Source: Episyrphus balteatus (lineage: Eukaryota; Arthropoda; Insecta; Diptera; Syrphidae). Taken from it: a DNA stretch of 64,000 nt. A program made the position numbers and the translations under genes. Location of the stretch: positions 1,426,001 to 1,490,000 of the forward strand of contig NC_079135.1 in assembly GCF_945859705.1 (NCBI RefSeq). Reading direction: 5' to 3'. The number at the start of each line of letters is the position of its first letter. Position 1 is the stretch's first letter. The notes under the pieces were generated by a model. That model was given only the letters and a program-made list of their open reading frames with translations. It was not told the DNA's origin and did no database searches. Shown here piece by piece: positions 34,000 through 46,352 of this stretch.

Positions 34000-36300
34000 A
34001 ACATTGTGTTCAATCATTTCGGATACAAGTTAGTTGTAAGACAAGTGCAACACCTATTTTCTTTATCTCAAACTGATGACAGCTCGAAATGATGGAAGGA
34101 ATTGAAAATAAAAGTGGATTATAAGAACAAAGCCGATAATAAAAAGTCATTCAGACAACAAAACAAGAAGGGACAAGGAAAAGCAGTATCTTTTTGTACA
34201 CTGATCGAAAAATTGGTCAGGAACTTTTATTTTTTTAGTTGAATTTTCAACTTTTGGTTATAATTTCTCGTCAATTTTTTCGCTTCTTTGTGCAAAGGCA
34301 AGAAATCATTAACTTATGTGTTAAGTTACTAAGTATTTCAAAAATTAAATTGAAAAAAATCTATACAAATGTAAAACACGTTTATCTATCAGTCGAAGTT
34401 GGTATTCCAGAAGTTATAAAATAATATTGGCAGTCTAGATGACCTCATATAAATTACCTTAATAGGTCAAAAATATTTCACAAACTTCCTAAAAAAAAGA
34501 AGATTACGGCTAACCTAGAATGTTTCGATCTTGAGCAGATTAGATACCTTTTGTTACTGAGGAATATCTTTTAAAATAAACCTATTAAGAGCCTTATAAA
34601 AAACCTGCTCTTAGGAACTGTTTTTGTTGGACTTCCAAGAACTTTGATAGAAAGAAAACTCACTATTTTCACACAACTTCCTTTTTTGCGTAATCAGAAA
34701 ACTCTCCAATTATCTTATCTCTTCTTTTTATATTGAAATAAATTATCAACATGATCGACAGAAGGACTAACTTCCTTAATTAAACAACCAAAACAAGTTC
34801 ACAATAAGAATTGTAATAAAAAATGCAATTTTAAGCCTTTTTCTATCAGTGTAAAAAAAAAGCTAAATGTCGATTAATATAATTATCGATAAAATATTCT
34901 ACAAAATTGCACACTAATGCAAATTCAAAAACAGAAAAAAAAAAAAACATTTATAAAAATAATAAACATAAATATTTTAATGGGTTTGGTCGTTTATTAA
35001 AAATTTTATTCGCAAATTATTTTGCTACATTGTTGCAAAGGAACGCGCGGCAAATAACATAAGATCATCATCAGTCAGATGAATAAAGATTATGATGTCA
35101 TTGAGTGAGTGAGAGTATAGAGTGTAAGAGAGGAGGATGTGGTATTGGTTGGATTGTAAAGTTGTTGCCTTTTGGTCTTCTGCTGCTGCTGCAGAAGTTT
35201 GATTGCAAGTAAAGAAGGATGCAAATGCAAATGTACACATAATATGGCTATGCTGGGAAGTTGGAATTGAAGTTATTTCTTTTTGGCGAATAAAAATCCT
35301 AAAGCGAAATCGTAAAATGATTAATATACAACAATGTTGCAGGATGCGTGTTTGTTTCTGTTTACCTTATTTCGTTTTATATAAAAAAGTATACACTTTC
35401 GGAACGGGTACAATTCGATTTGAGAGGTCTTTGACTGTGTCGTGATGAGATGATGATGATACGAAGGAAAGTTGTTTTGATATCATTTTCTTTATAATAA
35501 GTATCTAGGCGCCTTTATATTACAGTGCTTTGAATTTTATGGTGCGTTAGACACTGGTTTGGTAGTTAAAGTAGGTGTAAAGATACTTTTTATCAGAGAA
35601 CTTAGAAATTAAGATAAAAATGCATTTTGATATAAATGCTGCAAGAGGAACAGTATAAGAGAGGCAATGCAATTTATAGTAAGAACGCAAATTGATATGG
35701 TGTAACTTAAATGTACTGATAGCCTTCTTTGGATTTTAACAACTGTTCTTAATTTAAGAATCTTAAAAAATTTTTAGAATCAAAATTTTGAAAATTTATC
35801 GTACTTAAGCAATACTGAAAGGTTAACAAAAATGGACTATAAGCTAGCAGATTTTGAGTTCGAATGTTTGCGAAGAATTGTTTTCTGAAAGTGATTAAGC
35901 TCAAAAGCTGATTTGATGAAACTAAATGTTCAAATTGATTGATATCTGTCACATTTTTTTTTTTTAACTTTATTTTTCAATAGCTTCGGTATGAGTTGTA
36001 TAACTTCTTTAAGACCTTAAGCAGACCTTAACTTGTACAATATTTTCTTTTTTTTTTAAATTTCTTGCATCGATAGAAACCTTATCGAAGCATAACTGAA
36101 AGTTAATGTAGCTTCTGTTACACCTTTAGAATGTGGCTCGAAATGCTATCGAAATTATTTCCGATATAAAAAAATCGGCCATAATTGCAAACTCACTCTC
36201 TGTGTGTGAAAACTTTACTGCGAACTCGAAAAAAGTATTAATACAATTACTACATACTACGAATCTAACTAAACATAAATGAAAAACTATTTCTATCTTC
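34000..36300. other. AT-rich intergenic DNA
   Basis: No gene supported. A small less AT-rich stretch with TCTGCTGCTGCTGC lies at 35170-35200. Confidence 0.45.
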
Positions 36301-36305
36301 GTGAC

Positions 36306-37015
36306 CTTTTTACTTGCTCTATAGGGCAAGTATTGGTTTCGTGTAGAAAAAAAAAATCGAGGTTTTAATCAAAACCAACATTACGATGATGGAGAAGATC
36401 AAAAAAGTGGTTTTCATCATGCCGTCCGTCGGTCTGTGCGTCTGTGCGTCTGTGCGTGTGTGCGTCTGTGCGTCCATCTGTACATCGAGCTAGGGCCTAA
36501 ACGGATGGATGGATTCGCTTGAAACTTAGTACAGATGATTTTTACGTAATTCCCTAGACCCGTTTTTTTTATTTTTTTAATATCTCTATTTTAACGCATA
36601 CCTCCCATATAACGTTTTCGAGGTATTGCAAATTTCTCGAAAACGGCTCTAACGATTTCGATCAAATTTGGTGTGCGGAATACTCTTATTGATTCCAACA
36701 AAACTGCGTTTTTAGTTTTTCTCAAAAAATGCGGAGAACGGAAATATGGCGTTGCCGTTTTTCAAAAATTGACATATTTTTTAAGTTTATATATTTCATC
36801 AAAGCATTAGTTAATTTTATTCAAAATTTAGAGACATAATTTTGAAGTGAAGTTTTTGAAAATAATTTTTTTTAAGTTTTTGAAAAAAAAATTTTAATTT
36901 TAATTTTTTTAACTTGCAATTTTTTTTGATTTTTTTTTCCAATAGCTATTTAAGATAACGATACTTTGAACTACAAGAGCAAGTACGTGCGACCCCAGTC
37001 GTGCATTTTATTTAA
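36306..37015 (+). repeat. dispersed repeat family 2, most complete copy
   Basis: The start TTTTACTTGCTCTATAGGGC matches the minus-strand end at 3592. Landmarks in order are an AAAAATCGAGGTTTTAATC tract, GTCTGTGCGTCTGTGCGTC tandem units (36433-36475), CTAAACGGATGGATGGATTC, CTCGAAAACGGCTCTAACG and the 3' end CAAGAGCAAGTACGTGCGAC, then CAGTCGTGCATTTTAT. No protein-coding frame. Such 0.7-kb non-coding families are often non-autonomous transposons, but the class is unknown to me. Confidence 0.7.
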
Positions 37016-37071
37016 TATACAATATTAACTCCTAAGTGACCTCAAGCCCACTTAGGAGTTAATATTGTATA
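37016..37071. repeat. perfect 23-bp hairpin
   Basis: The left arm 37016-37038 (TATACAATATTAACTCCTAA and then GTG) is the exact reverse complement of 37049-37071; the loop is 10 nt. It directly follows the 3' end of the family 2 repeat and could be that element's terminal structure or a separate palindrome. Confidence 0.9.
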
Positions 37072-37099
37072 AATGAAAAACTTTAAGAGATAAATTTAT

Positions 37100-37800
37100 A
37101 AAGCCAAAATTCTTCTATTTAAATTTTTTAGTTTTTTTTTAACTCATACTTGGAGTATTATGTTGATCAATAAATCCTAATAAAAAAAATACTGAATCAT
37201 TTGCCATTTTCTTTGAAAAAAGAATACAATTCAAATATTACAAACATCACAAATAATAATTATTTCAACAACATACTCGTACCTACCTACCAAGATGAAT
37301 ATCAATGTTTTAGTATTTCTTCCTATTTTTTTTTTTTTAATTCATAATGTATCACGATCTTCAATAACATAAGCCTCAATGTGCATAATATACACTACAT
37401 GCAATAATTCAGTCCAAATTTAATAACCGGCATTCATATCCACATCTAGTTGGAAGTTGCAGTAGCAATTGCAGCAGTTGTATAGCAGCACAAACTATAC
37501 TTGTTGCCATTTTCCATTCCCATTGCTTTTGGTCTTGGATTTTTTACTTGGCCAAAAACAGTAGCTCTCCCCTTATAAAAGAGTTATTTTCTGCTTTGTT
37601 TTTATGGAAATGAGGCGTTCTATCGACACTACGCCATCTGATCTACTGGCCGTCCCATTGCCGATCAATGGAGAAGTTTAGTATAAGTTCGAGAGATGAT
37701 ACGTGGTGGTGGCCGCTTAAGATGTCTGTCTCGGGCTATTTGCAGATACAATACTGCAAATTGAGATCAATGATGTCGAAATTTGTTTCATCAAAAAATT
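37100..37800. other. intergenic DNA
   Basis: AT-rich up to about 37420, then less AT-rich and apparently unique to about 37780. No gene supported. Confidence 0.4.
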
Positions 37801-37802
37801 CT

Positions 37803-38085
37803 ACACTAAAATAATCACAATTCCAAAGGAGAACTAATAACATGTTACGATTTCTTGTTTTCTAGTTTGAATGAAAAATGTTCGTTCTTGTTGATTCTCA
37901 TCATTTTAAGTCATCTTATTTTGTATGGGAAATAACGTTTTCTATTGATTTTTTTAAGAATTTGCGAAAGAAATTAGAGAAAAAGTGGTTCAAATGTTTG
38001 GAACTCAACCTAATAACGAAAATTTATCATTCCAAAAATCAGGGTTACCAGGCGCACTTAAATGTAAGCATTTTAGTTTTAATCT
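37803..38085 (+). repeat. dispersed repeat family 1, copy C1
   Basis: Carries the core GTTCTTGTTGATTCTCATCA (37884-37903), then TTTTGTATGGGAAATAACG, GAGAAAAAGTGGTTCAAATG and CAGGGTTACCAGGCGCACTT. Collinear with the next copy and with 46353-46678. Confidence 0.85.
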
Positions 38086-38390
38086 TCAGTAAAATAATCA
38101 CGATTCAGAAGGAGAATGAATTACATGTTACGATTTCTTGTTTTTTTGAATCACCATTTCAAGTCACCATATTTTGTATGGGAAATAACGTTTTCTACTG
38201 ATTTTTGTAAGAATTTGCGAAAGGAGTTAGAGAAAAAGTGGTTCAAATGCTTGGAACTCAACCTTTTAACGAAAATTTAACATTCCAAAAATCAGGGTTA
38301 CCAGGCGCATTTAAATGTAAGCATTTTAGTTTTCCAATTTCCATAAATTGTTTAACTTTCAACGTTAAATCACTCCTGTTTGACAAATAT
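38086..38390 (+). repeat. dispersed repeat family 1, copy C2 lacking the core
   Basis: Directly follows C1 head to tail and shares ACATGTTACGATTTCTTGTT, TATTTTGTATGGGAAATAAC and AATCAGGGTTACCAGGCGCA. It lacks roughly 25-30 bp containing the family core, and extends further 3' to CTGTTTGACAAATAT, as does the 46.6-kb copy. Confidence 0.85.
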
Positions 38391-38539
38391 ATCTTAACAA
38401 AAATGAAACAAGTTAAGGCCTTAAAAAATAAACTTTCATACTCACCATGCTCACCGTTTGGTAAGAAAATCTATTCAAATAATTTAGTATCATATTTTGC
38501 TACTTTTATTTCTCTAAAAATGTAAACTACCATTTTGTG

Positions 38540-39490
38540 CCCCGACAACACTGTTTTAGCTCTCCTGCCTCAACATATAAGAAACAAACAATCAGTGACA
38601 CAGATCGCATATATGCAAAAGTATAATGCTTTGCCGATAAAAAGGCCGAGATCGCGTACAAGATTCTTGTGATATGATTTTACCTGTTTATTTTTTGTTC
38701 TGTTTCATCGTTTTTTTTTTGTTTTGTTAGTGCTGTTGTCTGGCAAACAATTACAGCATTTCCTCAAACATATTTATTATAACCTGTCCGTCTCCGAATA
38801 AACGGCCAACCGTTGCAGCTAACTTAAAAAAAAAAAACTACTATATACGCTCATGCAAATGTGGAAGCAGCTTGATGCAGTAGCTTACTTACTACTGGTT
38901 AAACTGACAACTGCAACTGACTGCGGTGGCGGTGGTATCTGCACGAATTCGTGTTCATCGTGGGCGATGATGCAGTATTGAACAACAACAACAACAAAAA
39001 AAATTAAAAACAAAAAAAAAAAAGAGGAATGAAAATACTTAACAACTTTTGTTAAAGTATAAAAACATTTCATACGAGACCATGGTTTTTGGAGAGAGGC
39101 AATATTCGCTTATGGGAAGACACACACAGAATAATGGTAGAAGCAGAATGAGAAGCATACTCGAACAAGATTGTCAAACTACCAGGCATATGCATAATTA
39201 TAATAAAAACAAAAAAATTTGCTAGTTACTACACATATATGGATTTGTTGGAAATTACATATAAGCATGATGCAGACGGTCACTATACCTCTTCCTCCAG
39301 ATCCAGAGTTTTAACCCTGCAAATGGTACAGAGTATGAGGTTGAATGATTTATTAGTGACTGCTGATTTAAATATGCTTAAAATTGTATTTGAATGTAGG
39401 AATAATAGAATAAGGACACGACAAATTTATATTAAATGGAAATAATTTTTTAAAAACTTTTTTTTGTATTTCTTTGGCATTTTGGGAGTT
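38540..39490. other. intergenic DNA, partly unique
   Basis: Moderate AT content with no repeat shared elsewhere in the window and no supportable gene. Confidence 0.4.
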
Positions 39491-39728
39491 ATAATACAGG
39501 GTGTTCGTGTTCAAATTGGGAAAAACAAGAAACAGTTGTTTAGAAACAGGGTTACAGAAAATCTTCGAATTTAATTGATTTTTTAGTTAAAATTCTTTAT
39601 ATTCTAACACAAAATTCCGTAACTTATTTAATGACAAGCAAATGCACAGAACAAATGATTATTGAAAAAATACCGAAAATCAGCAATGTCACTGGTCAAA
39701 AGCTTTTGTCATATCTTTGAAAACATAA

Positions 39729-40944
39729 GGGTCAAAATCATGGAGGTGGAAAATTTGATGTCCAGGCATTTTTTTTAAATCAAAATAACATTTATTTAAA
39801 GTTTTTTTCTCATTTACCAATTAAAATAGTAGGCACGCATATACGAATATATTTGTTTCGGTTCTTTTTTATTCCATTTTATATACCCAAAAACAGCGTT
39901 CCCGGACATGTCCATAACTCAAAAACTGATATTCAAATGACTTAAAAACACATTAAAGTCAGTTATTTTTAAGTATTACTTTTCTAAATACACAATACTT
40001 TTTATAAATTGGTACATCTCTTACAAAAAAATTAAATTTTGTTATTTTTTGTACATTAATAAAAGTTGTCCCAAGAAAAAATGACGCATAAAAGCAACAT
40101 TTCTTAATGTATCAATATTTTAATCATCTAACTTACAAATTGTGCTGCAAGCAGTTTTTAAAGTTGATTTTATATATGTAGATTTATCATTTCACACTTA
40201 TTTTTATGGATAAATATATAAAATATATGTAAGAAGCTAGTTTTTGTTTCATTTTTAAGTAGCGTACATCAATTAACCGTCATTCCGGGAACGCTTGTTT
40301 TGGGGTATAGTTAGATTGAAATTTTAATTATTTTGGTGATATTATGATCGAAAATCGAGGCCACTGCAATATAATCTCAAAAATATTTCGTTTAACTTTG
40401 TGACATAAAAAATAAAAATAAATTAAGGTCAAAACGTCATTTCCGGGAACGCTCTTAGAATGTGAATAAATAATGTAGTCTAACACTCATAGTTTTGCTT
40501 TTTTTGGGTATTTTTACTTAGTAGTCCTTCTAAGTATGGCTGTAATATACACTTTTATCAAAAAAGTTACAAGAAAACAAAAGAAAAAATTACTTATGGC
40601 CTAAGTGTTTCGGACGTGCATAAAAGCATTTTTTTGTAGAAATCGGTCACTGTCCCAAGAAATAAAGTTATTTTTCATTTATTTATGACCTACTACCTTA
40701 ATATAATAGTACATCATTCACATTGATACTATTTCTGGACCCCTAAAGTCGTTTTGAAGAGATTACCATCATTTCCGGGAACGTTTTTCTAGTACTAATC
40801 TTTGGGGTTTTGCGGTAAATTGAAAAATATACATTTTTGTGCTCTGCCCGTTCATTAACCGACAAATGAAATTTTTATCATAAAACAAAGTTGGTTGTTT
40901 AAGAATTCGGTCATCGAAATTTCCCACCTCCATGATTTTGACCC
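39729..40944. mobile_element. 1.2-kb terminal-inverted-repeat element, non-autonomous
   Basis: Terminal inverted repeats of about 35 bp: GGGTCAAAATCATGGAGGTG at the left end and its exact complement at 40925-40944, then further similarity with a one-base gap. ATAA flanks both ends (39725-39728 and 40945-40948), a possible 4-bp target duplication. The interior has no transposase frame but contains four copies of TTCCGGGAACG-like words (39897 on the minus strand; 40283, 40441 and 40772 on the plus strand). The superfamily is not assigned. Confidence 0.65.
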
Positions 40945-40999
40945 ATAAACTTCTTAACTATTAAAATTACTTTTATACCTTGCTCTTATCCATATCAGA

Positions 41000-43250
41000 G
41001 TATAATTTATAAAATGCATACATGTTTCAAATAAAATGGAAAATAAGCTTTGTTTTATCTTTTTTCTCGTTTAAAATGAAATAAGTAAAACACAATATTA
41101 TGTTGGATATTTCGAAACGCCTTAGCTTTTGTGCCAACAATATATAAATTCAGTAGGTTTATTCGATTTTGGTGCATATAAAATATTCAAAGTTGGACAT
41201 TGCATTGAAAGAGTATAGTATAGTTGTTCTTGCCTGAATACGTTTGTTTGTTGTTGTTGTTGGTGTGTTGTGTTTTGCTGTTTGTTCGCAGGATGAGAGA
41301 ATAAAATTACATCTAGGGGTGAATCCTTAATTTCGATTGAATTACCACCAGGTCCATGAGTGTTTTCGTGTATGCGATATAAACCAAATGAGGAATGGGT
41401 TAGTATAGAACGGTCATCATAGGGAGACGAAGTAAGGTACAAAAATGATGAAGGGGCATGAAAATGGGAAAATAGGAAAATGGGGGTTAGCTGGTAGTGA
41501 ATTATTTTTCAGTCGTCCGTTTTGTTTGTTGATTTAACTCATTTGATCGATGTGGACGTTGTTGGACTGGACTACCTATAGGAACCTACCATCAAAACTT
41601 ATCTATATAGGTACGCTCAACGCTCGTCCTCGTCGTTCGTCGTTCGTCATCATCATCATCACGGTGCATATCGTATATATACCGACTTTATATATATGCG
41701 GAACCCCTAACTCTTTGCTCCAAAGGCAAATTCTATAAATTTCAAAACTTATACGCAAAAGTCTCAATCCGCAGCGTGTATATCTCCCTCCATCCCATTT
41801 ATAGGCACAGCCGGATATATATAGGCTACGCAACGCAACGCATATCCTATAGCCCTGTGGGTTGCTCTTCGCATGCACCAGAGTACCACACAGTGGCTGC
41901 GACTACTCACGCACGCATCTACTCATATTTATTTTACTTGAATTTTGTAACTATTGTTTGAATTCTTCTTGCAGCTATTATTGGAAACCTCAGAGGAGCT
42001 GCAACCGTTCCCTGGTCTTCATAGTCCTGGACGTTGTTGGGGCTGGTTGTGTTCCTGGTCCGGTGACTATGCTCCGTATGGTTGGGTAAATGGCTGAGCC
42101 TACAATTGTTGGAGGGTAACCCTCCCAGTCAGCCATAGCAGAGTGAAGAGCGAGTAAACATTCGAGAAAGAATATCTCAAACTCCTCCAGTGCGTTGCCA
42201 GCTTCTGTGGGTAGAGTCAGCATCGGTACTTGTATGACATTTGACTATTGTTTTCGGTGGGTGGGTGCGGGGGAGGCTACTGGTGGTGGTGCTGCATACA
42301 TGATATCCTGGCTGCGCTGCGTTAGCATGGGTGCAGGACTAATCTATGTCGGATATTATGCCCAGAGATGCGTGTGCTACAGTGGTCCAGTCCAGTTTAT
42401 CCTAGATATTGTCTTCTCATGATTGCAACGAGTAAAAATAATAACACAACGACACGGAATTTCTCCCAAGCGCTGCTGAAATGGGGTGCAGACGCACTCC
42501 ATTCCATTAGTCCCGCCAGCCCCATCTACACTGAATGTTTTTGATTCTAATGCTCAGTCACCCGTTATGATTTATTTGAAAATTTTAGTTGCCTATTTGG
42601 AAAACGGGTCCATGTCGCTATATGACCATAGGAGCACCAGGACGAGGATGAGGAGCACTCCTTCTCCCATCTGCCTACTGCTACTGGTTCGAGGTCCGAG
42701 TTATATCTTTGGGCGTCTGGATATGGTTTTGGAGAAACTCTCGACTCCTATATATGTGGCACATGACCAAATTCAAAATCTGAAAATCTCGTGCATACCA
42801 TATAAGTTTTTGGGTGGGAATTGGTCCTACTCTTGATTCTGCTATACTACACTTGCTGTTGAGTGCTGAGGACAGTTATCATTCCATGAATATAATGTTT
42901 GACCATGATAATTCGAATGACCATTATTTATATTCTTTGAAGTGTTTTGTATTCTAAAATTCTATTAAGGAAGCCTCAAAAGTTCTAACTCTTTCTCTCT
43001 CTTTTGTATACTTTCCTGTTCGGTTCTATGCAACAAAATATAAATGCAACAACCAATTGCAACATATACTGCATACATATGTACTCTTAAATCTAGCCAC
43101 TTCTGAGCTGGGGACTGCTTGGGTTGATTATGGGTAAGCGAGACTCTGGTATAGCATCATCATCATCATCATCAGCATCACAACTCTCAGGTATTTTTGG
43201 TTGACTGTAACAATTGTAAATTTAAATAACAAAACAACGTGATGCGTTTT
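41000..43250. other. less AT-rich unique non-coding block
   Basis: Mixed composition with TAGG/CGTC-type short tracts and a CAT microsatellite at 43158-43180. No repeat is shared elsewhere in the window, and small open frames show no motifs. It is a candidate regulatory region by composition and position. Confidence 0.35.
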
Positions 43251-43739
43251 AGAATAGAGAAGGGCTATGCACTCCGTGGTAATAAGTCTTTGAATTCTTG
43301 ATAAAGAAGCCTTAGTTGTTCCTTCTCTGTGTAATTAATTATGTAACATTGCTAGGATGAGTTTTTGTGATTCACAAATTTATAGAATGATAGATTTCTC
43401 TATATAGAACTGATGTGTGAGGGAAAAAGCAATTTTAATATATTCCACAATTCAAATGGGACACCAGACCCGCCGTGAAATTGTGTTAATTCACGTGAAA
43501 TTATTACAAAATTTTAACAATCTTTTTTCTTGAAAAATTTACTGCTACCAAGCTGCCCGAAATGCTGTTATGTACATTTTGGTATTTTAATGGTTGGATC
43601 AAGCACTCCTTCGATTGGGAAAAATTGTAGTAGATTTGATTAAGTTTTATAAACTACGTATTTATTTATTTCTTTTTTTTCTTTTGATCGTTTTCCTATA
43701 GCTATTCCATTTTTTCTTGTTCAGTTCATTGCAGGTTTG

Positions 43740-44720
43740 TAAAACTATCAATTCAAAAACAAAAATCATTTGAAATTTAAAAAAATATATTAATTGAAAA
43801 TAAAGAAAATTTGCATTGAAAAAAAAAAAATTTTTATTGCAACTGAAAAATATTTGTATCAATTAAAAAAAAAATTCATTTGAATTTAAAAAAAATACAT
43901 TTATTGCAAATAAAGAAAATTTGTATTGAAAAAAAATATTTATTGCAAATGAAAAATGTTTGTATTTAAAAAAATTTTTATTGAAACTGAAAAATATTTG
44001 CCTTAAAACAAAAAATATTTGTTGCAGCCAAAAATATTTTGCATTAAAAAAAAATGTTATTGCAAATGAAAAAAAAAATTCATTGAAAAGAAAATTTTAA
44101 TTGCAAATTAAAATATTTTGCATTGAAAAAAATTTGTATTGCAAATAAAAAATTTTCTGCATTGAAAAAAAAATGCAATGCAAAATATGTGCATTAAATA
44201 TTTTTTTTGTAATACGCGTCGAATTTCTTACAATTTTGGCTATTTGACCATAGATGAACTTTTAAAACTATAATATTGAAATTAATAATATTATAGTTAT
44301 ATTATAAGGTCAAAAAGTCTAATCTGTAACAAAATGGAAGAGTATTAAAAAAAAAATTATTTAATGCACACATTTTCCATTGAATTTTTTGTCATTGCAG
44401 AAAATTTTTTATTTGCAATAAATTTTTTTTTTCAATCCAAAATATTTTTATTTGCCATCAAAATTTTATTTCAATGCAAATTGTTTTCATTAGCAATAAC
44501 ATTTTTTTTAATGCAAAATATTTTTGGATGCAATAAATATTTTTTTTTAATGCAAATATTTTTCAGTTGGAATACATTTTTTCTTATGCAAATGTTTTTC
44601 AGTTGCATTGAATATTTTTTTTCAGTGCAAATTTTTGTTGTTTGCAATAAAATTTTTTTTTTTAATTTGTAATGGAGAGCAAATGCATTAAAAATAAAAT
44701 GATTTTTGGAACCCTGGTTT
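43740..44720. repeat. giant hairpin with degenerate tandem-repeat arms (second Foldback-like element)
   Basis: The left half is a run of degenerate units such as TTTGCATTGAAAAAAA and ATTGCAAATAAAAA. The right half is the reverse complement type, TTTTTTCAATGCAAA and TTTATTTGCAATAA. The inner arms are non-repetitive and pair: GTGCATTAAATA near 44190 with TATTTAATGCAC near 44360, and CTATTTGACCATA near 44240 with a TATAAGGTCAAAAAG segment near 44306. The centre is AACTATAATATT (44266-44277), a 9-nt loop, then AATATTATAGTT (44287-44298). Each arm is about 450-480 bp. Outer limits are approximate because both ends fade into A/T-rich sequence. Confidence 0.75.
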
Positions 44721-46350
44721 ATTGTATTTCATTTCGCTTACTTTGAATCATTAGTTTTTGTGGTATTTATTTGGTTTTTAATGAAATAAAAGCCAGCTTA
44801 TTCATATATTGCGATTTTTATTTGATTTTAAGGAAAATGCGGCTAAGACTTGTGATTAAATATGTAAATTATAATTATTTTTCATGGAACCGTGAATATT
44901 CTTTTTGTATGAACTTACTTGGGCAATTCAAAAGTGAATTATTCTCTTAGTTTAGTCTTGATTTTGAATCAAGATTAAGAAAAATCCCATTAGAACCAAA
45001 CCTTCGACTGTCCAGAATCAAATGAATTTGTTTACACTACATAAATTCTCAAACTGCATATTATATGCCTTCACAGTCTGAAAAAAAACACCATTATCGG
45101 TTCCAGACGGCAATAAAGACTCAAAGAAACTTAAAAAAAAATCGAACAAAATAAAACACCGTCAACAGCCAAAATGTTTATTAAATTCCATTTTCGAATA
45201 TAAACAAAAACCAATACCATCTATGGCTTCGCGTGGTCTTGGTCTCTTGCTTCTTTTGACATCAAAATCGTTCGACATCCAAGAACTTCTTTATGCCTTC
45301 TATACTTCTTCGTCAATTAAATAAAACAAATGCAAAACGTTTTCCCTTTTAGTCATCGTCATTACCACCAACCCTCACCGATCGACCAGCATATTGATGG
45401 GGGGGGGCGGGATGGTTGGTGAGATGCTGATGCTGATGGGGTTTCTTTGATCTGATATTTAAACAAATGAATAAAAAAAAAAAACTTACAAACACACGAG
45501 AAAAGATACACACGCGCTGAATATATAAACAAAGTGCATACAAAATCCAATGATATTAAAAAAAAAAAAATTGAAAAAATTATATTCAAATTGGCAGATG
45601 GGGGTAACGGGTAACTTAAAAAAAAAGAAGAGAAGAGACGAATATTTTATAAATATAAAGTTTTAAGATAAATCACACTCATTTCCGCCATTAAAATATG
45701 TTTGTATAAATTTGTACTTTTATTATTTTTCTTTCTGTTTTAATTTTTTTCTTCTAATATTAAAATGCGTGTCTTTGTAAAGTGCCGCCGACGAAGTCGG
45801 GTCGGTCGACATTGCCACCCGCTGTCTGTCACTTGTTCTCTTGCTGAGATAAAGGCTATGCCGCTTGCTAGCCACCAACGAGCAATCGAAGTACCAGGAC
45901 AACGTACAAAGATGAATTGCAACTGATTTGACGGGATTTAGTGAAAAACATTAAGCACATTGCAATTAGATAGACACTCGTTGACGTAGAACAACATTTG
46001 TTTAATGTTTATATCGAAATTTAGATTATTTTTCCTGTTTTAATGTTAAGGCCAAGAACTTGATTGCTATTCTGAGCAGATCTGATTAATATAGGCAAAA
46101 GCTTAGAACCTGGTGGAAGAACCACTTATGAGTGATATTTTCAATTCTTTCGAAGAAGTGGGAACAATTCATCTTCGTGGGAACACCAAGATACGTGTAT
46201 AAGCGGGATGTGATAAGTTTTCTAAGTTTGTTCTTACGAATAACCTAATCACTGACTATCATCTTTAATAACTGCCTCAATAACAGTTTCTTCCCATCAT
46301 CATGGAAAATGACAATAGTAGTTCATGTGCCATAGAAAACCAACCGCAAC
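44720..46350. other. intergenic DNA, partly less AT-rich
   Basis: No gene supported. 45200-45460 and 45770-45920 are richer in G and C, with a G run at 45398-45407. Confidence 0.4.
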
Positions 46351-46352
46351 GT

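Noticed and set aside
39496..39530. ACAGGGTGTTC and, at 51139, ACAGGCTGTCCC as transposon termini
   Set aside because: These words occur at ends of several DNA transposon families, but no matching inverted partner was found for either.
42668..42700. tRNA B-box-like GGTTCGAGGTCC
   Set aside because: One base too long for the B-box consensus, and no A box or cloverleaf could be formed upstream.
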